NCBI GenBank assembly: GCA_017649855.1
Contig: JAGCGA010000004.1
Location: forward strand, 1 to 64,000
Origin: Bacteroidales bacterium
GTDB taxonomy: Bacteria; Bacteroidota; Bacteroidia; Bacteroidales; WCHB1-69
DNA: 64,000 nt
Direction: 5' to 3'
In this document: positions 16,955-26,779 of the stretch, piece by piece
Numbering within the stretch: the first letter of the stretch is position 1
How the letters are laid out: each line of letters opens with the position of its first letter
Program-made: the position numbers and the translations under genes
The notes under the pieces: generated by a model
Told to the model about the DNA's origin: nothing
Databases searched by the model: none
The model's input: only the letters and a program-made list of their open reading frames with translations

Positions 16955-17683
16955 ATGAAAAAACGAATCTGTGTGCTGGCATTGCTTTTGGCCATCTGTT
17001 CTACCTCCTTGTTCGGACAATCCAACCGCTGGTCATTCGGCGTGCCAAACCTCTTGAAATATGACAAGAAGACCTTTCACTTCGGCTTCTTGATCGGCTA
17101 CAACCAGTTCGACTTCACCATCGCCTCCAAGCCAAACCTGGCCGAATACGACTCTCTGATGGTCGTCAACACCAGTCCGCTCTCTGGCTTCAACCTCGGC
17201 ATTGTCACCAACCTGCGCCTAGGCAAATATTTCGACCTGCGCTTCATCCCGGGACTGGCCTTCGGCGACCGTATCGTCAACTACTCCATCTTATACCAGT
17301 CTGGCAACCAGCTGGTCACCAAGAAAAACGCCGAATCCGTCTATCTGGACCTACCCCTGATGATCAAATTCAAGTCGTCGCGAATGATGAACAACATCCG
17401 CACCTACGTCATCGCGGGTGCCCAGTACAGCCTCGACCTCATCTCCGCCGCCAAGAAACAGTCGTCCAACCCGCAGGAGATCATCCTCAAACTGTATCCT
17501 AACGACTTCCAAGGGTTTGCCGGCATCGGCTTCGACTTCTACTGCACCTACTTCAAGTTCTCCACGGAGTTGAAGATGTCATTTGGCTTTGTCAACCTTC
17601 TCAAGGAGGAGGACAACATGTACGCCACCAGTGTCACATCATTGAAATCCAAGATTTTACAAATATCATTCACCTTTGAATAA
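16955..17683 (+). CDS. porT: T9SS outer-membrane protein PorT (SprT)
   Basis: A 242-residue outer-membrane beta-barrel. The start is the MKKR Met, which gives a clean signal peptide ending FGQ (about residue 21). Upstream codons overlap hldE and are unlikely. Features seen in PorT/SprT proteins: YDKKTFHFGFLIGYNQFDF, PLSGFNLGIVTNLRLGKYFDLRF, ESVYLDLPLMIKFKS, YVIAGAQYSLDL and the C-terminal LKSKILQISFTFE ending in Phe-Glu. PorT is needed for assembly of the type IX translocon. It lies 62 bases after hldE and 6 bases before glyS. The call is from remembered family patterns, not a search. Confidence 0.78.
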   Translation: MKKRICVLALLLAICSTSLFGQSNRWSFGVPNLLKYDKKTFHFGFLIGYNQFDFTIASKPNLAEYDSLMVVNTSPLSGFNLGIVTNLRLGKYFDLRFIPGLAFGDRIVNYSILYQSGNQLVTKKNAESVYLDLPLMIKFKSSRMMNNIRTYVIAGAQYSLDLISAAKKQSSNPQEIILKLYPNDFQGFAGIGFDFYCTYFKFSTELKMSFGFVNLLKEEDNMYATSVTSLKSKILQISFTFE

Positions 17684-17689
17684 ACAAAT

Positions 17690-19204
17690 ATGGCAAACAA
17701 CGAAGATCTTTTCAAACAGATTATAGCACACGCTAAAGAGTATGGTTTCATTTTCCCGTCGAGTGAGATTTATGATGGGTTGAGTGCCGTTTACGACTAC
17801 GGTCAAAACGGTGTGGAGCTGAAGAACAACATCAAGCAATACTGGTGGAAAGCCATGGTACAGTACCACGAGAACATTGTGGGCTTGGACAGCTGCATCT
17901 TCATGCATCCTACCATCTGGAAGGCTTCCGGCCATGTGGATGCCTTCAACGACCCGCTCATCGACAACAAGGACTCCAAGAAGCGCTACCGTGCCGACGT
18001 GTTGATCGAGGACCACATCCAGAAAATCGAGGACAAGATCAACAAGGAGGTGGAGAAGGCCAGAAAGCGTTTTGAGAACTTCGACGAAAAGATGTTCCGC
18101 GAGACCAACGGTCGGGTGCTGCAGTATCAGAAGCAGATCGACGACATCAAAGAGCGTTTTGCCACGATGATGAATGCCAACGACCTGGCAGGACTCAAGT
18201 CGCTGATCGAAGAGCTCGGCATCGTATGTCCGGTCTCTGGCACGCGCAACTGGACGGACGTCCGCCAGTTCAACCTGATGTTTGCCACCAAGCTGGGTTC
18301 CGTCTCCGACGGCGCCGACACCATCTACCTGCGTCCGGAAACGGCCCAAGGTATCTTTGTCAACTTCCTGAACATCTACAAGACTGGCCGCATGAAGCTG
18401 CCGTTCGGCATCGCCCAGATCGGCAAGGCCTTCCGCAATGAGATTGTAGCGCGGCAGTTCATCTTCCGTATGCGGGAATTCGAGCAGATGGAGATGCAGT
18501 TCTTCGTCAAGCCCGGCGAGGAGCTCAAATGGTTCGACTACTGGAAGCAGACCCGCCTGCAATGGCACACCGACCTGGGCATTGCACCGGAGAACTATCG
18601 TTTCCACGACCACGAGAAGCTGGCCCATTACGCCAACGCCGCCACCGACATCGAGTTCAAGTTCCCCTTCGGCTTCAAGGAGTTGGAAGGCATCCACTCC
18701 CGCACCAACTTCGACCTGTCACAGCATGAGCAATACTCCGGCAAGAAGCTTCGCTATTTCGACCCTGAGTCCAACGAAAACTACATACCTTACGTCATCG
18801 AGACCTCCATTGGGGTGGACCGTATGTTCCTCGCTGTCTTCAGCAATGCCTATACGGAAGAGACCCTGGAAGACGGTTCCTTGCGCACCGTGCTGCGTCT
18901 GCCGGCCAAGTTGGCGCCCTACAAGGCTGCCATCCTGCCGTTGGTGAAGAAAGACGGCCTCCCGGAAATCGGACAGGAGATCTTCGACAAGCTGAAGAAA
19001 GAGTTCATGGTGCAGTACGAGGACAAGGACGCTATCGGTCGCCGCTACCGCCGTCAGGATGCCATCGGCACCCCCTTCTGCATCACCATTGACAACCAAA
19101 CCAAAGAAGATAACACGGTCACTGTCCGCGAGCGCGACTCGATGCAGCAATACCGACTGCCCATCGACAGCCTGGTGGATGAGATATCCAAAAAAATCAG
19201 ATAG
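17690..19204 (+). CDS. glyS: Glycyl-tRNA synthetase (single-chain class II)
   Basis: A 504-residue alpha2-type glycyl-tRNA synthetase. The N-terminus has the class II motif 1 region (GFIFPSSEIYDGLSAVYDYG). Motif 2 is FRNEIVARQFIFRMREFEQME near residue 250. Motif 3 lies around IPYVIETSIGVDRMFLAVF near 370. The anticodon-binding domain occupies about 395-500 (LAPYKAAILPLVKKDG). Length fits the family. The gene follows porT and is followed after 2 bases by the GWxTD gene. Confidence 0.95.
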   Translation: MANNEDLFKQIIAHAKEYGFIFPSSEIYDGLSAVYDYGQNGVELKNNIKQYWWKAMVQYHENIVGLDSCIFMHPTIWKASGHVDAFNDPLIDNKDSKKRYRADVLIEDHIQKIEDKINKEVEKARKRFENFDEKMFRETNGRVLQYQKQIDDIKERFATMMNANDLAGLKSLIEELGIVCPVSGTRNWTDVRQFNLMFATKLGSVSDGADTIYLRPETAQGIFVNFLNIYKTGRMKLPFGIAQIGKAFRNEIVARQFIFRMREFEQMEMQFFVKPGEELKWFDYWKQTRLQWHTDLGIAPENYRFHDHEKLAHYANAATDIEFKFPFGFKELEGIHSRTNFDLSQHEQYSGKKLRYFDPESNENYIPYVIETSIGVDRMFLAVFSNAYTEETLEDGSLRTVLRLPAKLAPYKAAILPLVKKDGLPEIGQEIFDKLKKEFMVQYEDKDAIGRRYRRQDAIGTPFCITIDNQTKEDNTVTVRERDSMQQYRLPIDSLVDEISKKIR

Positions 19205-19206
19205 CC

Positions 19207-20670
19207 ATGAAGCGCACCATCTTACTACTGGGTCTCTTTGCCCTGCTGACGGCCGGCCTCCATGCTCAGAACATGCGAGCCTTCATCAGCCACAAAGCCT
19301 ACTGCACACCCGCCAAACAGCCCTATATCGAGTTCTCCTTCATCATCGGAGGCGAATCGGTGCAATACGCACCCGACGGCCAAGGGCATTACTTTGCTGA
19401 AGTGGAAATCCAAGTGGATGTGGTCAAAGACGACTCCGTGGTAACCGGCCTGCACTACATTCTCACCTCCGACCTCTTCACCGACAGCGCCAAGGCTGGC
19501 AAGCCCGACTTCGCCAACATCAACAATCTGCCGGTGGACAACGGGGATTACTATCTACACTTCACCCTCAAGGACCTACACCGCGACTCTGTGGAGTTGA
19601 AATACATCGACTACACCCAGATCGACTTCCCAGCAGACAAGATCTCCTCCTCCCGGATCTCCCTGTACTCCTCCATGTCCATCCCCGAGCCCTCAGACCT
19701 GTTCGTCAAATATGGGGTATGCCTCCCTCCGTTGTTCAACAACTACGTGCCCGAAACTCAGTACGTCCTTCCCTTTGCGGTGGAGATCTACAACACCAAG
19801 GACGTGGTGGGGGCCGACAAGGAGCTTACCGCCAAATGTTACATCGAGTATGCAGAGAACAAGCTGGCGGCACAACCGGAGAACATCATCACCAAGAAAG
19901 TGCAATCCAACGACGTCATCCTGATTCTCGAACGGTTCAACACCTTCATGCTGCCGTCAGGCAACTACAATGCGGTGGTGGAGCTGTTGGATGGGGACCA
20001 GCCGTTGTTCATCAACAAGGTCTTCTTCCAAAAGAGCAACCCCTCCGTTCACTTTGAGATCAGCCGCTACAACGATGTGGTCATCGACGACTCTTTCGTC
20101 AGCAACATGACCGACCGGCCGGCCCTGGAAGAGGCGGTGTTGTGTCTCTACCCCATTGCCAGCACCATGGAGCGCGAGTTCTTCGCCAAGCGTATGAAGA
20201 CGGTTACCACCGAGCAATTACAGCGCTACTTCTACTCCTTCTGGCTGGCGCGCAATCCTTCCCATCCGGAAGAGGCCTGGCTGAAATACAAGAAGATGGT
20301 GGACATCGTGCAAGAGCGCTTCGGCAGCGTGCAGGTCAAGGGATACCGCACCGACCGGGGGCGCGTCTATCTGCAATATGGGCAGCCTAACGACATCCTG
20401 GAGATCCCCTCCGACCCCGTCACCCTGCCCTATGAGGTCTGGCACTACTACTATCTCGACAACCAGTCCAATGTCAAGTTCGTCTTTTACGACCCCGCCT
20501 TGGTGGGCAACGACTATGAGCTGCTGCATTCCAACAAATATGGAGAGCCGCACGACACCAACTGGAAGATGCGGCTGGTGCGCAAGCTGCAACCCCAACG
20601 CGACATCTACGATCCCGAACCGGAAGACTACTTCGGAGGCGACATAAACGGCAACTGGCGTTATCACTGA
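19207..20670 (+). CDS. GWxTD domain-containing exported protein
   Basis: A 487-residue protein with a signal peptide ending LHAQ (about residue 21) and a long beta-rich middle part. The C-terminal region from about 360 (GYRTDRGRVYLQYGQPNDI ... PYEVWHYYYLDNQ ... VKFVFYD) fits the GWxTD domain found in Bacteroidota, a family of unknown function often near T9SS or envelope genes. It begins 2 bases after glyS. The defining Gly-x-x-Thr-Asp core reads YRTD here. Confidence 0.75.
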   Translation: MKRTILLLGLFALLTAGLHAQNMRAFISHKAYCTPAKQPYIEFSFIIGGESVQYAPDGQGHYFAEVEIQVDVVKDDSVVTGLHYILTSDLFTDSAKAGKPDFANINNLPVDNGDYYLHFTLKDLHRDSVELKYIDYTQIDFPADKISSSRISLYSSMSIPEPSDLFVKYGVCLPPLFNNYVPETQYVLPFAVEIYNTKDVVGADKELTAKCYIEYAENKLAAQPENIITKKVQSNDVILILERFNTFMLPSGNYNAVVELLDGDQPLFINKVFFQKSNPSVHFEISRYNDVVIDDSFVSNMTDRPALEEAVLCLYPIASTMEREFFAKRMKTVTTEQLQRYFYSFWLARNPSHPEEAWLKYKKMVDIVQERFGSVQVKGYRTDRGRVYLQYGQPNDILEIPSDPVTLPYEVWHYYYLDNQSNVKFVFYDPALVGNDYELLHSNKYGEPHDTNWKMRLVRKLQPQRDIYDPEPEDYFGGDINGNWRYH

Positions 20671-20680
20671 TCATTACGAT

Positions 20681-21733
20681 ATGGGGCGGAAGTTCTATTG
20701 TCTGATTCTACTATGGGCAGTCTTGGGCTGTCTGCCGTTATGTGCCCAGCAAGACACCCTGCCGAAGAGAGACTCCGTCCATCATGCCAAGCGTTTCACC
20801 AAGAAAGACTACATCCCCAAGTTCACGGCCACCGTGCTGGGGCGTTATGAGTTGAACACCAACACCTGGGGACAGCATTTTGAGTTACGCCACACCCGCA
20901 TCGGTGTCTATGGCAGCGTTCATCCCTGCTTCTCCTACATGGCCTTGGTGGACCTCACCTTCGGCGGCAAGTTCTCGCCCGTGGCCATCTTCGCACAATA
21001 CAAACCTGTCAAAGGGCTGTCCATCCTTATCGGCTACGACAAGCTGCCTTTCAGCAATGAGAACCTGCTAGCCCCCTACCAATACTATTTCTCCGACAAG
21101 TCATTCCTGACCCAGAAGATCACCGCCTGGAGCGATGTGGGCGGCGTCATCAGCTATGAGTGGGACAAGGTGGTGCCCTTCACCCTGAAGGCCGGCGTCT
21201 TCAACAGCGCGGGGTTCAGCCGGCAGGGACAATTCCAGAAGCGGCTTAACTATGTGGCCCGCGGCACGTTCGGATTCTTCAAGGGGTTCACCCTCTCGCT
21301 GAACTATGCCGCTGCCATCCCTGGCACGCTGCGCATGCATGTCATGGACGCCGGCATTGCCTACGACATCCGCAACCTGCATCTGGAGTCGGAATATATC
21401 TACAAGTGGTACGCCGAGCCAGGCATGACCCCCACCCACGCCCTGTATGGGTTCGCCTACTACAAGTTCAACATCCAAAAAAAGGCGCTCTCCAACATAG
21501 CCCTCTCCCTCCGCTACGACGCCATCACCCCCAACTGCAACGGCATAGCGGACGACCACGGGCACTTCACCTACGACACCTTCTGCCAGCGCATCACCAG
21601 TGGACTGACGCTCATCTTCGTGGAGAAGCCCGTCCGCGCCGGCATCCGCTTCGACTACGAGAAGTACTTCTTCCGCAAAACGGTGACCAACGACAAAGAC
21701 CGCCTCATCTGCGAGCTCATCGTGCACCTGTAG
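20681..21733 (+). CDS. Outer-membrane porin (OprO/OprP-like)
   Basis: A 350-residue outer-membrane beta-barrel with a signal peptide ending LCAQ (about 23). The pattern of alternating amphipathic strands and segments such as HFELRHTRIGVYGSVHPCFSY, LSILIGYDKLPFSNENL and ITAWSDVGGVISYEW fits phosphate-selective porin O/P-type proteins. It ends in ELIVHL rather than a clear aromatic. It follows the GWxTD gene by 10 bases. Substrate selectivity cannot be read. Confidence 0.7.
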   Translation: MGRKFYCLILLWAVLGCLPLCAQQDTLPKRDSVHHAKRFTKKDYIPKFTATVLGRYELNTNTWGQHFELRHTRIGVYGSVHPCFSYMALVDLTFGGKFSPVAIFAQYKPVKGLSILIGYDKLPFSNENLLAPYQYYFSDKSFLTQKITAWSDVGGVISYEWDKVVPFTLKAGVFNSAGFSRQGQFQKRLNYVARGTFGFFKGFTLSLNYAAAIPGTLRMHVMDAGIAYDIRNLHLESEYIYKWYAEPGMTPTHALYGFAYYKFNIQKKALSNIALSLRYDAITPNCNGIADDHGHFTYDTFCQRITSGLTLIFVEKPVRAGIRFDYEKYFFRKTVTNDKDRLICELIVHL

Positions 21734-21824
21734 CCGCGACAGAAGCGCAACCGCGACTTCTCCTATTCTCTATTTTTGTTTGATTTCTGAAAGTGGGAAA
21801 CATCTCTCGCTCGCATTTTTTTTG

Positions 21825-21832
21825 TATTTTTG
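21825..21832 (+). promoter_or_regulatory. -7 promoter box for parC
   Basis: TATTTTTG in TTTTTTGTATTTTTGCAACC, 29 bases before the parC ATG; the same string lies before hldE. Confidence 0.7.
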
Positions 21833-21861
21833 CAACCTTAAACCAGCCTAACCTATAACCT

Positions 21862-24567
21862 ATGTCAGAAGACCCGAAAGAAGAATTGGAAGAAGGTGTT
21901 GCCAGTGAGCCTGTGGAAGACACTTCTGATTTGCATAAACTGATTTACGCGGACATCATGTACCGCGAATGGTATTTGGACTACGCCTCCTACGTCATTC
22001 TGGACCGCGCCATACCGGATGTGTATGACGGACTGAAGCCGGTGCAACGGCGTATCCTGCACTCCATGGACGAGTTGGAGGATGGCCGTTTCAACAAGGT
22101 GGCCAACGTGGTCGGTAACACCATGAAATACCACCCCCATGGCGACCAGTCTATCTATGCTGCTTTGGTGCAGCTGGGACAGAAGCACTATGCCATCGAC
22201 ACGCAGGGTAACTGGGGTAACATCCTGACGGGTGACCCGGCTGCGGCGCCCCGTTACATAGAGGCACGCCTCTCACCCTTCGCCAAGGAGGTCGTCTTCA
22301 ACCACAAGACCACCGAATGGCAAGTGTCGTACGACGGCCGTAACCGCGAACCCATCGCACTGCCCGTCAAGTTCCCGCTCCTGCTCGCACAAGGCGTAGA
22401 AGGCGTCGGCGTTGGCATGTCCACCAAGATCCTGCCACACAACTTCTTGGAGCTCATCGACGCCTCCATCTGCATCCTGCGGGGCAAAGACTTCGAGATA
22501 TATCCAGACTTCCCCACCTACGGCACTGCCGATGTCTCCAAATACAACGATGGTGCGCAAGGAGGCAAAGTCCTCAACCGCGCCCGCATCAACATCGTTG
22601 ACAATAAGACCCTATGTATCACCGAGATACCTTACGGAACCAACACCGTCAAGCTCATCGGCTCCATCACCAAGGCCGTCAAAGCCAATAAGCTGAAGAT
22701 CAAGAAGATTGACGATACCACGGCCGAGCATGTGGAGATCTTCCTGCACCTGCTGCCGAACGTGTCGCCCGACCAGACCATCGATGCCCTGTATGCCTTC
22801 ACGGATTGTGAGATAGCCTACGCCACCAACGCCTGCGTCATCTGGGACGGCAAGCCCGTCTTCACCGATGTCAAGAGCATCCTGCGCATCAACACGGAGA
22901 ACACCCTCAACCTGCTGCGGAAAGAGCTGGAGATTGAGCTTCAGGAGTTAAACGACAAATGGCACAAGATCTCTTTGGAGAAGATCTTCTTCGAGAAACG
23001 CATCTATAAGGAATTGGAAAAAGACACGGAGAGTTGGGACATCCAGATTGACAACATCGAGCGTGCCTTCGACCCCTACCGGCCGCTCTTCAAGCAGGAG
23101 ATCACCCGCGACCATGTGCTGGCCCTCTGTGAGAAGCCTGTCCGCAAAATCTCCAAGTTCGACATCAAGAAGGCAGAGCAGGACCTCGCCGACATCGAGC
23201 TGAACATCGAAGAGGTGGAGAACCATCTGGCTCATATCGTGGACTATACGGTCAACTATTTCAAGCAGCTGAAGAAGAAATACGGGGCCGGTCGCGAGCG
23301 CAGGACGGAAATCAAGAACTTCAACACCATCATCGCCTCCGAGGTGGCCGTCACCAACCAGAAGCTGTATGTCAACAAGAAAGAGGGTTTCGTGGGCACG
23401 GGCCTGAAGAAAGACGACGACGTGGAGTTCGCCTGCGACTGTTCCGACCTGGATGAGGTCATCGTTTTCCGTGAAGACGGCAAGTTCTCGGTCAACCGTG
23501 TCTCCGACAAGCATTTCTATGGCAAGAACATCCTCCACGTGGAGGTCTTCAAGCGGGGCGACGACCGTCGTATATATAATATGGTATATCTCAACGGCTC
23601 CAATGGGCCTGCCATGGTCAAGCGTTTTGCCGTCGGCGGCATCTCCCGCGACAAAGAGTACGACCTGACCAAAGGCAAGCCGGGGTCCAAGGTGCTCTAC
23701 TTCACCTCCAACCCCAACGGGGAGGCTGAAGTCATCCATATCAAGCTGCGCCCGAAGCCCAAGCTCAAGAAACGGGAATTCGACTTTGACTTCAGCTCGC
23801 TGGCTGTCAAGAACCGTTCAGCATTGGGCAACCTGCTGACCCGTTACCCCATCTCCTCCATCTCCAAGAGCAAAGAGGGCGTCTCCACCCTCAGCGCCAT
23901 CAATGTCTACTTCGAGGAGTCTGTGATGCGCCTAAACAACGACGGACGCGGCCAGCTGCTCGGGGCCTTCAAGGAGGATGATAAAATTCTGACAACCTAT
24001 CAATCAGGACATTACAGAATCACTGGATTCGATATCTCCACCCATTTTGACGATGACCTGGAATTCATCCGGAAATGGAATTCCCATCTTGTCATCACGG
24101 CCGTCTACTATCAGAAATCGGAGGACAAGTACTATCTCAAGCGGTTCAATCCCGACAACTTCCAGAAGAAGACGGAGTTCATCGCCCCAGATCCGGACAT
24201 CGTCCTGAAGGGTGTCTCCATCGACTATCTGCCTCAGATCAAGGTGGTGTATAAGGAGAAGAAGAAAGAGGAGCTCTCGGAGGTCGTTATTTCTTGTGCG
24301 GAGTTTGTGGATGTGATGACGGCGCGTGCCCGTGGCAAACGCATCAACTTCCCGGGCATCAAGTCGATCACCTTCATCGAGCCGCTTCCCTACGAAGAGC
24401 CGGTGGATGAGGAGCCTGAAGAGATTGACGAAGAGGATCATGACAGCAGTGAGACCGTAGAGGACATGGACTATGCCATCGCGAAGGCGGAGATGGAAGA
24501 CATCACCGTGGAGCCGCTTGAGAAGAGCGAACCCGGCACCGGAGAGCAGATGACCCTCGACCTCTGA
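21862..24567 (+). CDS. parC: DNA topoisomerase IV subunit A (GyrA/ParC family)
   Basis: A 901-residue type IIA topoisomerase A subunit that cuts and rejoins DNA, most likely in decatenation. The breakage-reunion domain starts with YASYVILDRAIPDVYDGLKP. The catalytic tyrosine is Tyr132 in APRYIEARLSPF. The C-terminal domain lacks the six GyrA-box blades typical of gyrase, and an acidic tail (about 850-885) is present, which favours the Bacteroidota topoisomerase IV type. The B subunit is not in the window. The stop overlaps the next ATG (TGATG). Confidence 0.88.
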   Translation: MSEDPKEELEEGVASEPVEDTSDLHKLIYADIMYREWYLDYASYVILDRAIPDVYDGLKPVQRRILHSMDELEDGRFNKVANVVGNTMKYHPHGDQSIYAALVQLGQKHYAIDTQGNWGNILTGDPAAAPRYIEARLSPFAKEVVFNHKTTEWQVSYDGRNREPIALPVKFPLLLAQGVEGVGVGMSTKILPHNFLELIDASICILRGKDFEIYPDFPTYGTADVSKYNDGAQGGKVLNRARINIVDNKTLCITEIPYGTNTVKLIGSITKAVKANKLKIKKIDDTTAEHVEIFLHLLPNVSPDQTIDALYAFTDCEIAYATNACVIWDGKPVFTDVKSILRINTENTLNLLRKELEIELQELNDKWHKISLEKIFFEKRIYKELEKDTESWDIQIDNIERAFDPYRPLFKQEITRDHVLALCEKPVRKISKFDIKKAEQDLADIELNIEEVENHLAHIVDYTVNYFKQLKKKYGAGRERRTEIKNFNTIIASEVAVTNQKLYVNKKEGFVGTGLKKDDDVEFACDCSDLDEVIVFREDGKFSVNRVSDKHFYGKNILHVEVFKRGDDRRIYNMVYLNGSNGPAMVKRFAVGGISRDKEYDLTKGKPGSKVLYFTSNPNGEAEVIHIKLRPKPKLKKREFDFDFSSLAVKNRSALGNLLTRYPISSISKSKEGVSTLSAINVYFEESVMRLNNDGRGQLLGAFKEDDKILTTYQSGHYRITGFDISTHFDDDLEFIRKWNSHLVITAVYYQKSEDKYYLKRFNPDNFQKKTEFIAPDPDIVLKGVSIDYLPQIKVVYKEKKKEELSEVVISCAEFVDVMTARARGKRINFPGIKSITFIEPLPYEEPVDEEPEEIDEEDHDSSETVEDMDYAIAKAEMEDITVEPLEKSEPGTGEQMTLDL

Positions 24568-25664
24568 TGACCTCACGATCTGTGATATTATCCCTCCTGA
24601 CAGCCCTGTTGCTGTTGTCGTGTCGGCACACAGAGTTACCGACCCCCTTGGAGATTTCCATTCCTTACGGATTCCCCACCCGACTGAACATCCCGGACGA
24701 CAACCCCATGACCGTTGAGGGAGTTGCCCTGGGGCAGTGTCTCTTTGAGGACGGCCATCTCAGTGGCTATCGGGGCACGCATCCCGACTCGCTGATGTCG
24801 TGTGCCGACTGCCACGACCGGGCGCACAATTACGACATCGGGACGGACAACCCGCGTTTCCCTGGCGGGCAGCCTCATGGGCGCACGGGCATCCCTACCC
24901 GCCATACCGCCATGCCGCTCTGCAACCTGGTCTTCAATTCTGAAGGCTATCTCTGGAACGGAGCGGTCAGTTATCAGCAAGGCTCCGGCGCCCAAAACAT
25001 CGAAGACATCGTCAGGGCTGCCATCCTGGCAGAAGACGAGATCGGCAGCACGGAGGCGCGCACCCTGGCGGCCTTGCGACAAGACAGCCGTTATCCGGAG
25101 ATGTTCAAGAAGGCCTTTGGCAGTGAGGAGATCACCATGGAGCGCATCCAGAAGGCCATCGCCCAATATGTGCGATCCCTCGTCTCGGGCAATGCCAAGT
25201 TCGACCGCTATCTGCAGGGACAGGAGCAACTCACCCCGCAAGAGCTGCACGGCTACATCCTTTTCACCACGGAGGAGGGGGCCGACTGTTTCCATTGCCA
25301 TGGCAGTGGCGGCTCCCCGCTATTCACCACCAACCTGTTCTACAACAACGGGTTGGACGCCGTCTTCACCGACCCTGCCGACCGTAGCGCCGTCACGGGC
25401 AGCCTGACAGACCGCGGCGCCTACCGAGCCCCCTCCCTGCGCAACATCACCGCCTCCGCCCCCTACATGCACGACGGACGCTTCCAGACCCTCGACGAAG
25501 TGCTGACCTTCTACAATGAAGGCTTGCAATACTCCCCCTACGTCAGCCCGCTGATGCATAAGATCAACGAGGGGGGACGCCATCTGACCCCCAACGACAT
25601 TGCCGACCTCAAGGCCTTCCTGGAGACGCTTACAGACGATGAGTTTCTCCACGGAAAACGATAA
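24567..25664 (+). CDS. Di-haem cytochrome c peroxidase (CCP/MauG family) lipoprotein
   Basis: A 365-residue envelope lipoprotein (lipobox LLLLSC, Cys19). Two haem c sites are visible: CADCH at 79-83 and CFHCH at 241-245. The conserved SAPYMHDGRF segment near 300 carries the distal Met for the electron-transfer haem. The family reduces hydrogen peroxide with electrons from small cytochromes, or modifies proteins (MauG). The gene starts inside the parC stop, so it may be translationally coupled, though the functions are unrelated. Confidence 0.88.
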   Translation: MTSRSVILSLLTALLLLSCRHTELPTPLEISIPYGFPTRLNIPDDNPMTVEGVALGQCLFEDGHLSGYRGTHPDSLMSCADCHDRAHNYDIGTDNPRFPGGQPHGRTGIPTRHTAMPLCNLVFNSEGYLWNGAVSYQQGSGAQNIEDIVRAAILAEDEIGSTEARTLAALRQDSRYPEMFKKAFGSEEITMERIQKAIAQYVRSLVSGNAKFDRYLQGQEQLTPQELHGYILFTTEEGADCFHCHGSGGSPLFTTNLFYNNGLDAVFTDPADRSAVTGSLTDRGAYRAPSLRNITASAPYMHDGRFQTLDEVLTFYNEGLQYSPYVSPLMHKINEGGRHLTPNDIADLKAFLETLTDDEFLHGKR

Positions 25665-25706
25665 TTTTTGCTCGTTTTTTTTTGCACACATTTTCTATAA
25701 AAATTA

Positions 25707-25714
25707 TACTTTTG
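25707..25714 (+). promoter_or_regulatory. -7 promoter box for the sua5-coaD operon
   Basis: TACTTTTG followed by CAA lies 31 bases before the sua5 ATG. Confidence 0.55.
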
Positions 25715-25745
25715 CAATTTTTCTGTATGATACAATCTCACCACT

Positions 25746-26309
25746 ATGGAACAGGAAATTGAAAAATGTGTCGAGTTGCTACAAGCGGGGAAGGTCATCC
25801 TCTACCCTACCGATACCGTTTGGGGCATCGGATGTGACGCCACCAACGAAGAGGCGGTGCAGCGCATCTATCATATCAAGCAACGTCCAGAGAAGAAGAG
25901 TATGATCATCCTGCTCGACTCCTTTGAGCGACTTCCTTACTACGTAGAGCATATCCCATTGATAGCATGGGATTTGGTACCACAGATCTCCCGACCCACC
26001 ACCATCATCTACGAGACCGCCCGCAACCTTCCGGAGCGGCTCATCCACAGTGACGGCACCATCGCCATCCGGGTAGTGCAGCAGGACTTCTGCCGCCGAC
26101 TCATCAAGAAGTTGGGACACCCCATCGTCTCCACCTCCGCGAACCTTGCCGGACAGCCCACCCCACAGGTTTTTGAGCAAATCGCGCCCGAGGTTATCCA
26201 ACAGATGGACTATGTGGTTCCCGCACAATATGCCACCTCCGTGGACTACAAGCCCTCCCGGCTCATCAAGTTCGTGGACGATTATAACTTCACCATTTTA
26301 AGAGACTAG
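25746..26309 (+). CDS. Threonylcarbamoyl-AMP synthase (Sua5/YrdC)
   Basis: A 187-residue cytoplasmic enzyme that makes threonylcarbamoyl-AMP for the tRNA t6A37 modification. It has YPTDTVWGIGCDATNEEAV near residue 20, the conserved KQRPEKKSMIILL segment near 45 and the SxSAN-like motif PIVSTSANLAG near 130. It is the short YrdC-domain form without the C-terminal Sua5 domain. First gene of a six-gene run; coaD follows after 2 bases. Confidence 0.92.
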   Translation: MEQEIEKCVELLQAGKVILYPTDTVWGIGCDATNEEAVQRIYHIKQRPEKKSMIILLDSFERLPYYVEHIPLIAWDLVPQISRPTTIIYETARNLPERLIHSDGTIAIRVVQQDFCRRLIKKLGHPIVSTSANLAGQPTPQVFEQIAPEVIQQMDYVVPAQYATSVDYKPSRLIKFVDDYNFTILRD

Positions 26310-26311
26310 TC

Positions 26312-26776
26312 ATGAAAACTGCTGTTTTTGCCGGCTCATTCTGCCCTTTCACCAAAGGTCATGAGGACATCCTTCAGAAGGTGATGCCACTATTTGACAC
26401 CCTCTACATTGCCATCGGCCACAATGTCCGCAAACAGGACATCTTCAGCGTGGAGGAGCGGAAGGGATGGATCGAGCAACTCTACCGAGGCAACGACAAG
26501 ATTCGGGTCATTACCTACACCGGCCTGACGGCGGACCTCTGCCGTGAGCTGGGCGCACAGTTCCTGATCCGGGGTGTCCGCAATACCGCCGACTACCAAG
26601 CGGAGCAGGAGATGTGTCTCATCAACAACCAGCTGAACCCGGATGTGCAGACCCTGCTGATACCCGCTTCCCCGCAATGGGCTGCCGTATCCTCCTCCTT
26701 AGTACGCGAACTGTGGGCACTAAAAGCCGACTATTCTCCGTTTATCTCTTATCCCCTACCGGAAAATCGAACCTAA
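26312..26776 (+). CDS. coaD: Pantetheine-phosphate adenylyltransferase
   Basis: A 154-residue cytoplasmic enzyme that makes dephospho-CoA from phosphopantetheine and ATP. The nucleotidyltransferase motif is TKGH within GSFCPFTKGHEDILQK (residues 7-22), with Thr at the usual first position. Later motifs RGVRNTADYQAEQEM near 90 and the KMSKS-like VSSSLVREL near 128 are typical. Length is normal. coaBC, the preceding CoA pathway enzyme, is at 60082-61281. Confidence 0.93.
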   Translation: MKTAVFAGSFCPFTKGHEDILQKVMPLFDTLYIAIGHNVRKQDIFSVEERKGWIEQLYRGNDKIRVITYTGLTADLCRELGAQFLIRGVRNTADYQAEQEMCLINNQLNPDVQTLLIPASPQWAAVSSSLVRELWALKADYSPFISYPLPENRT

Positions 26777-26779
26777 CGC

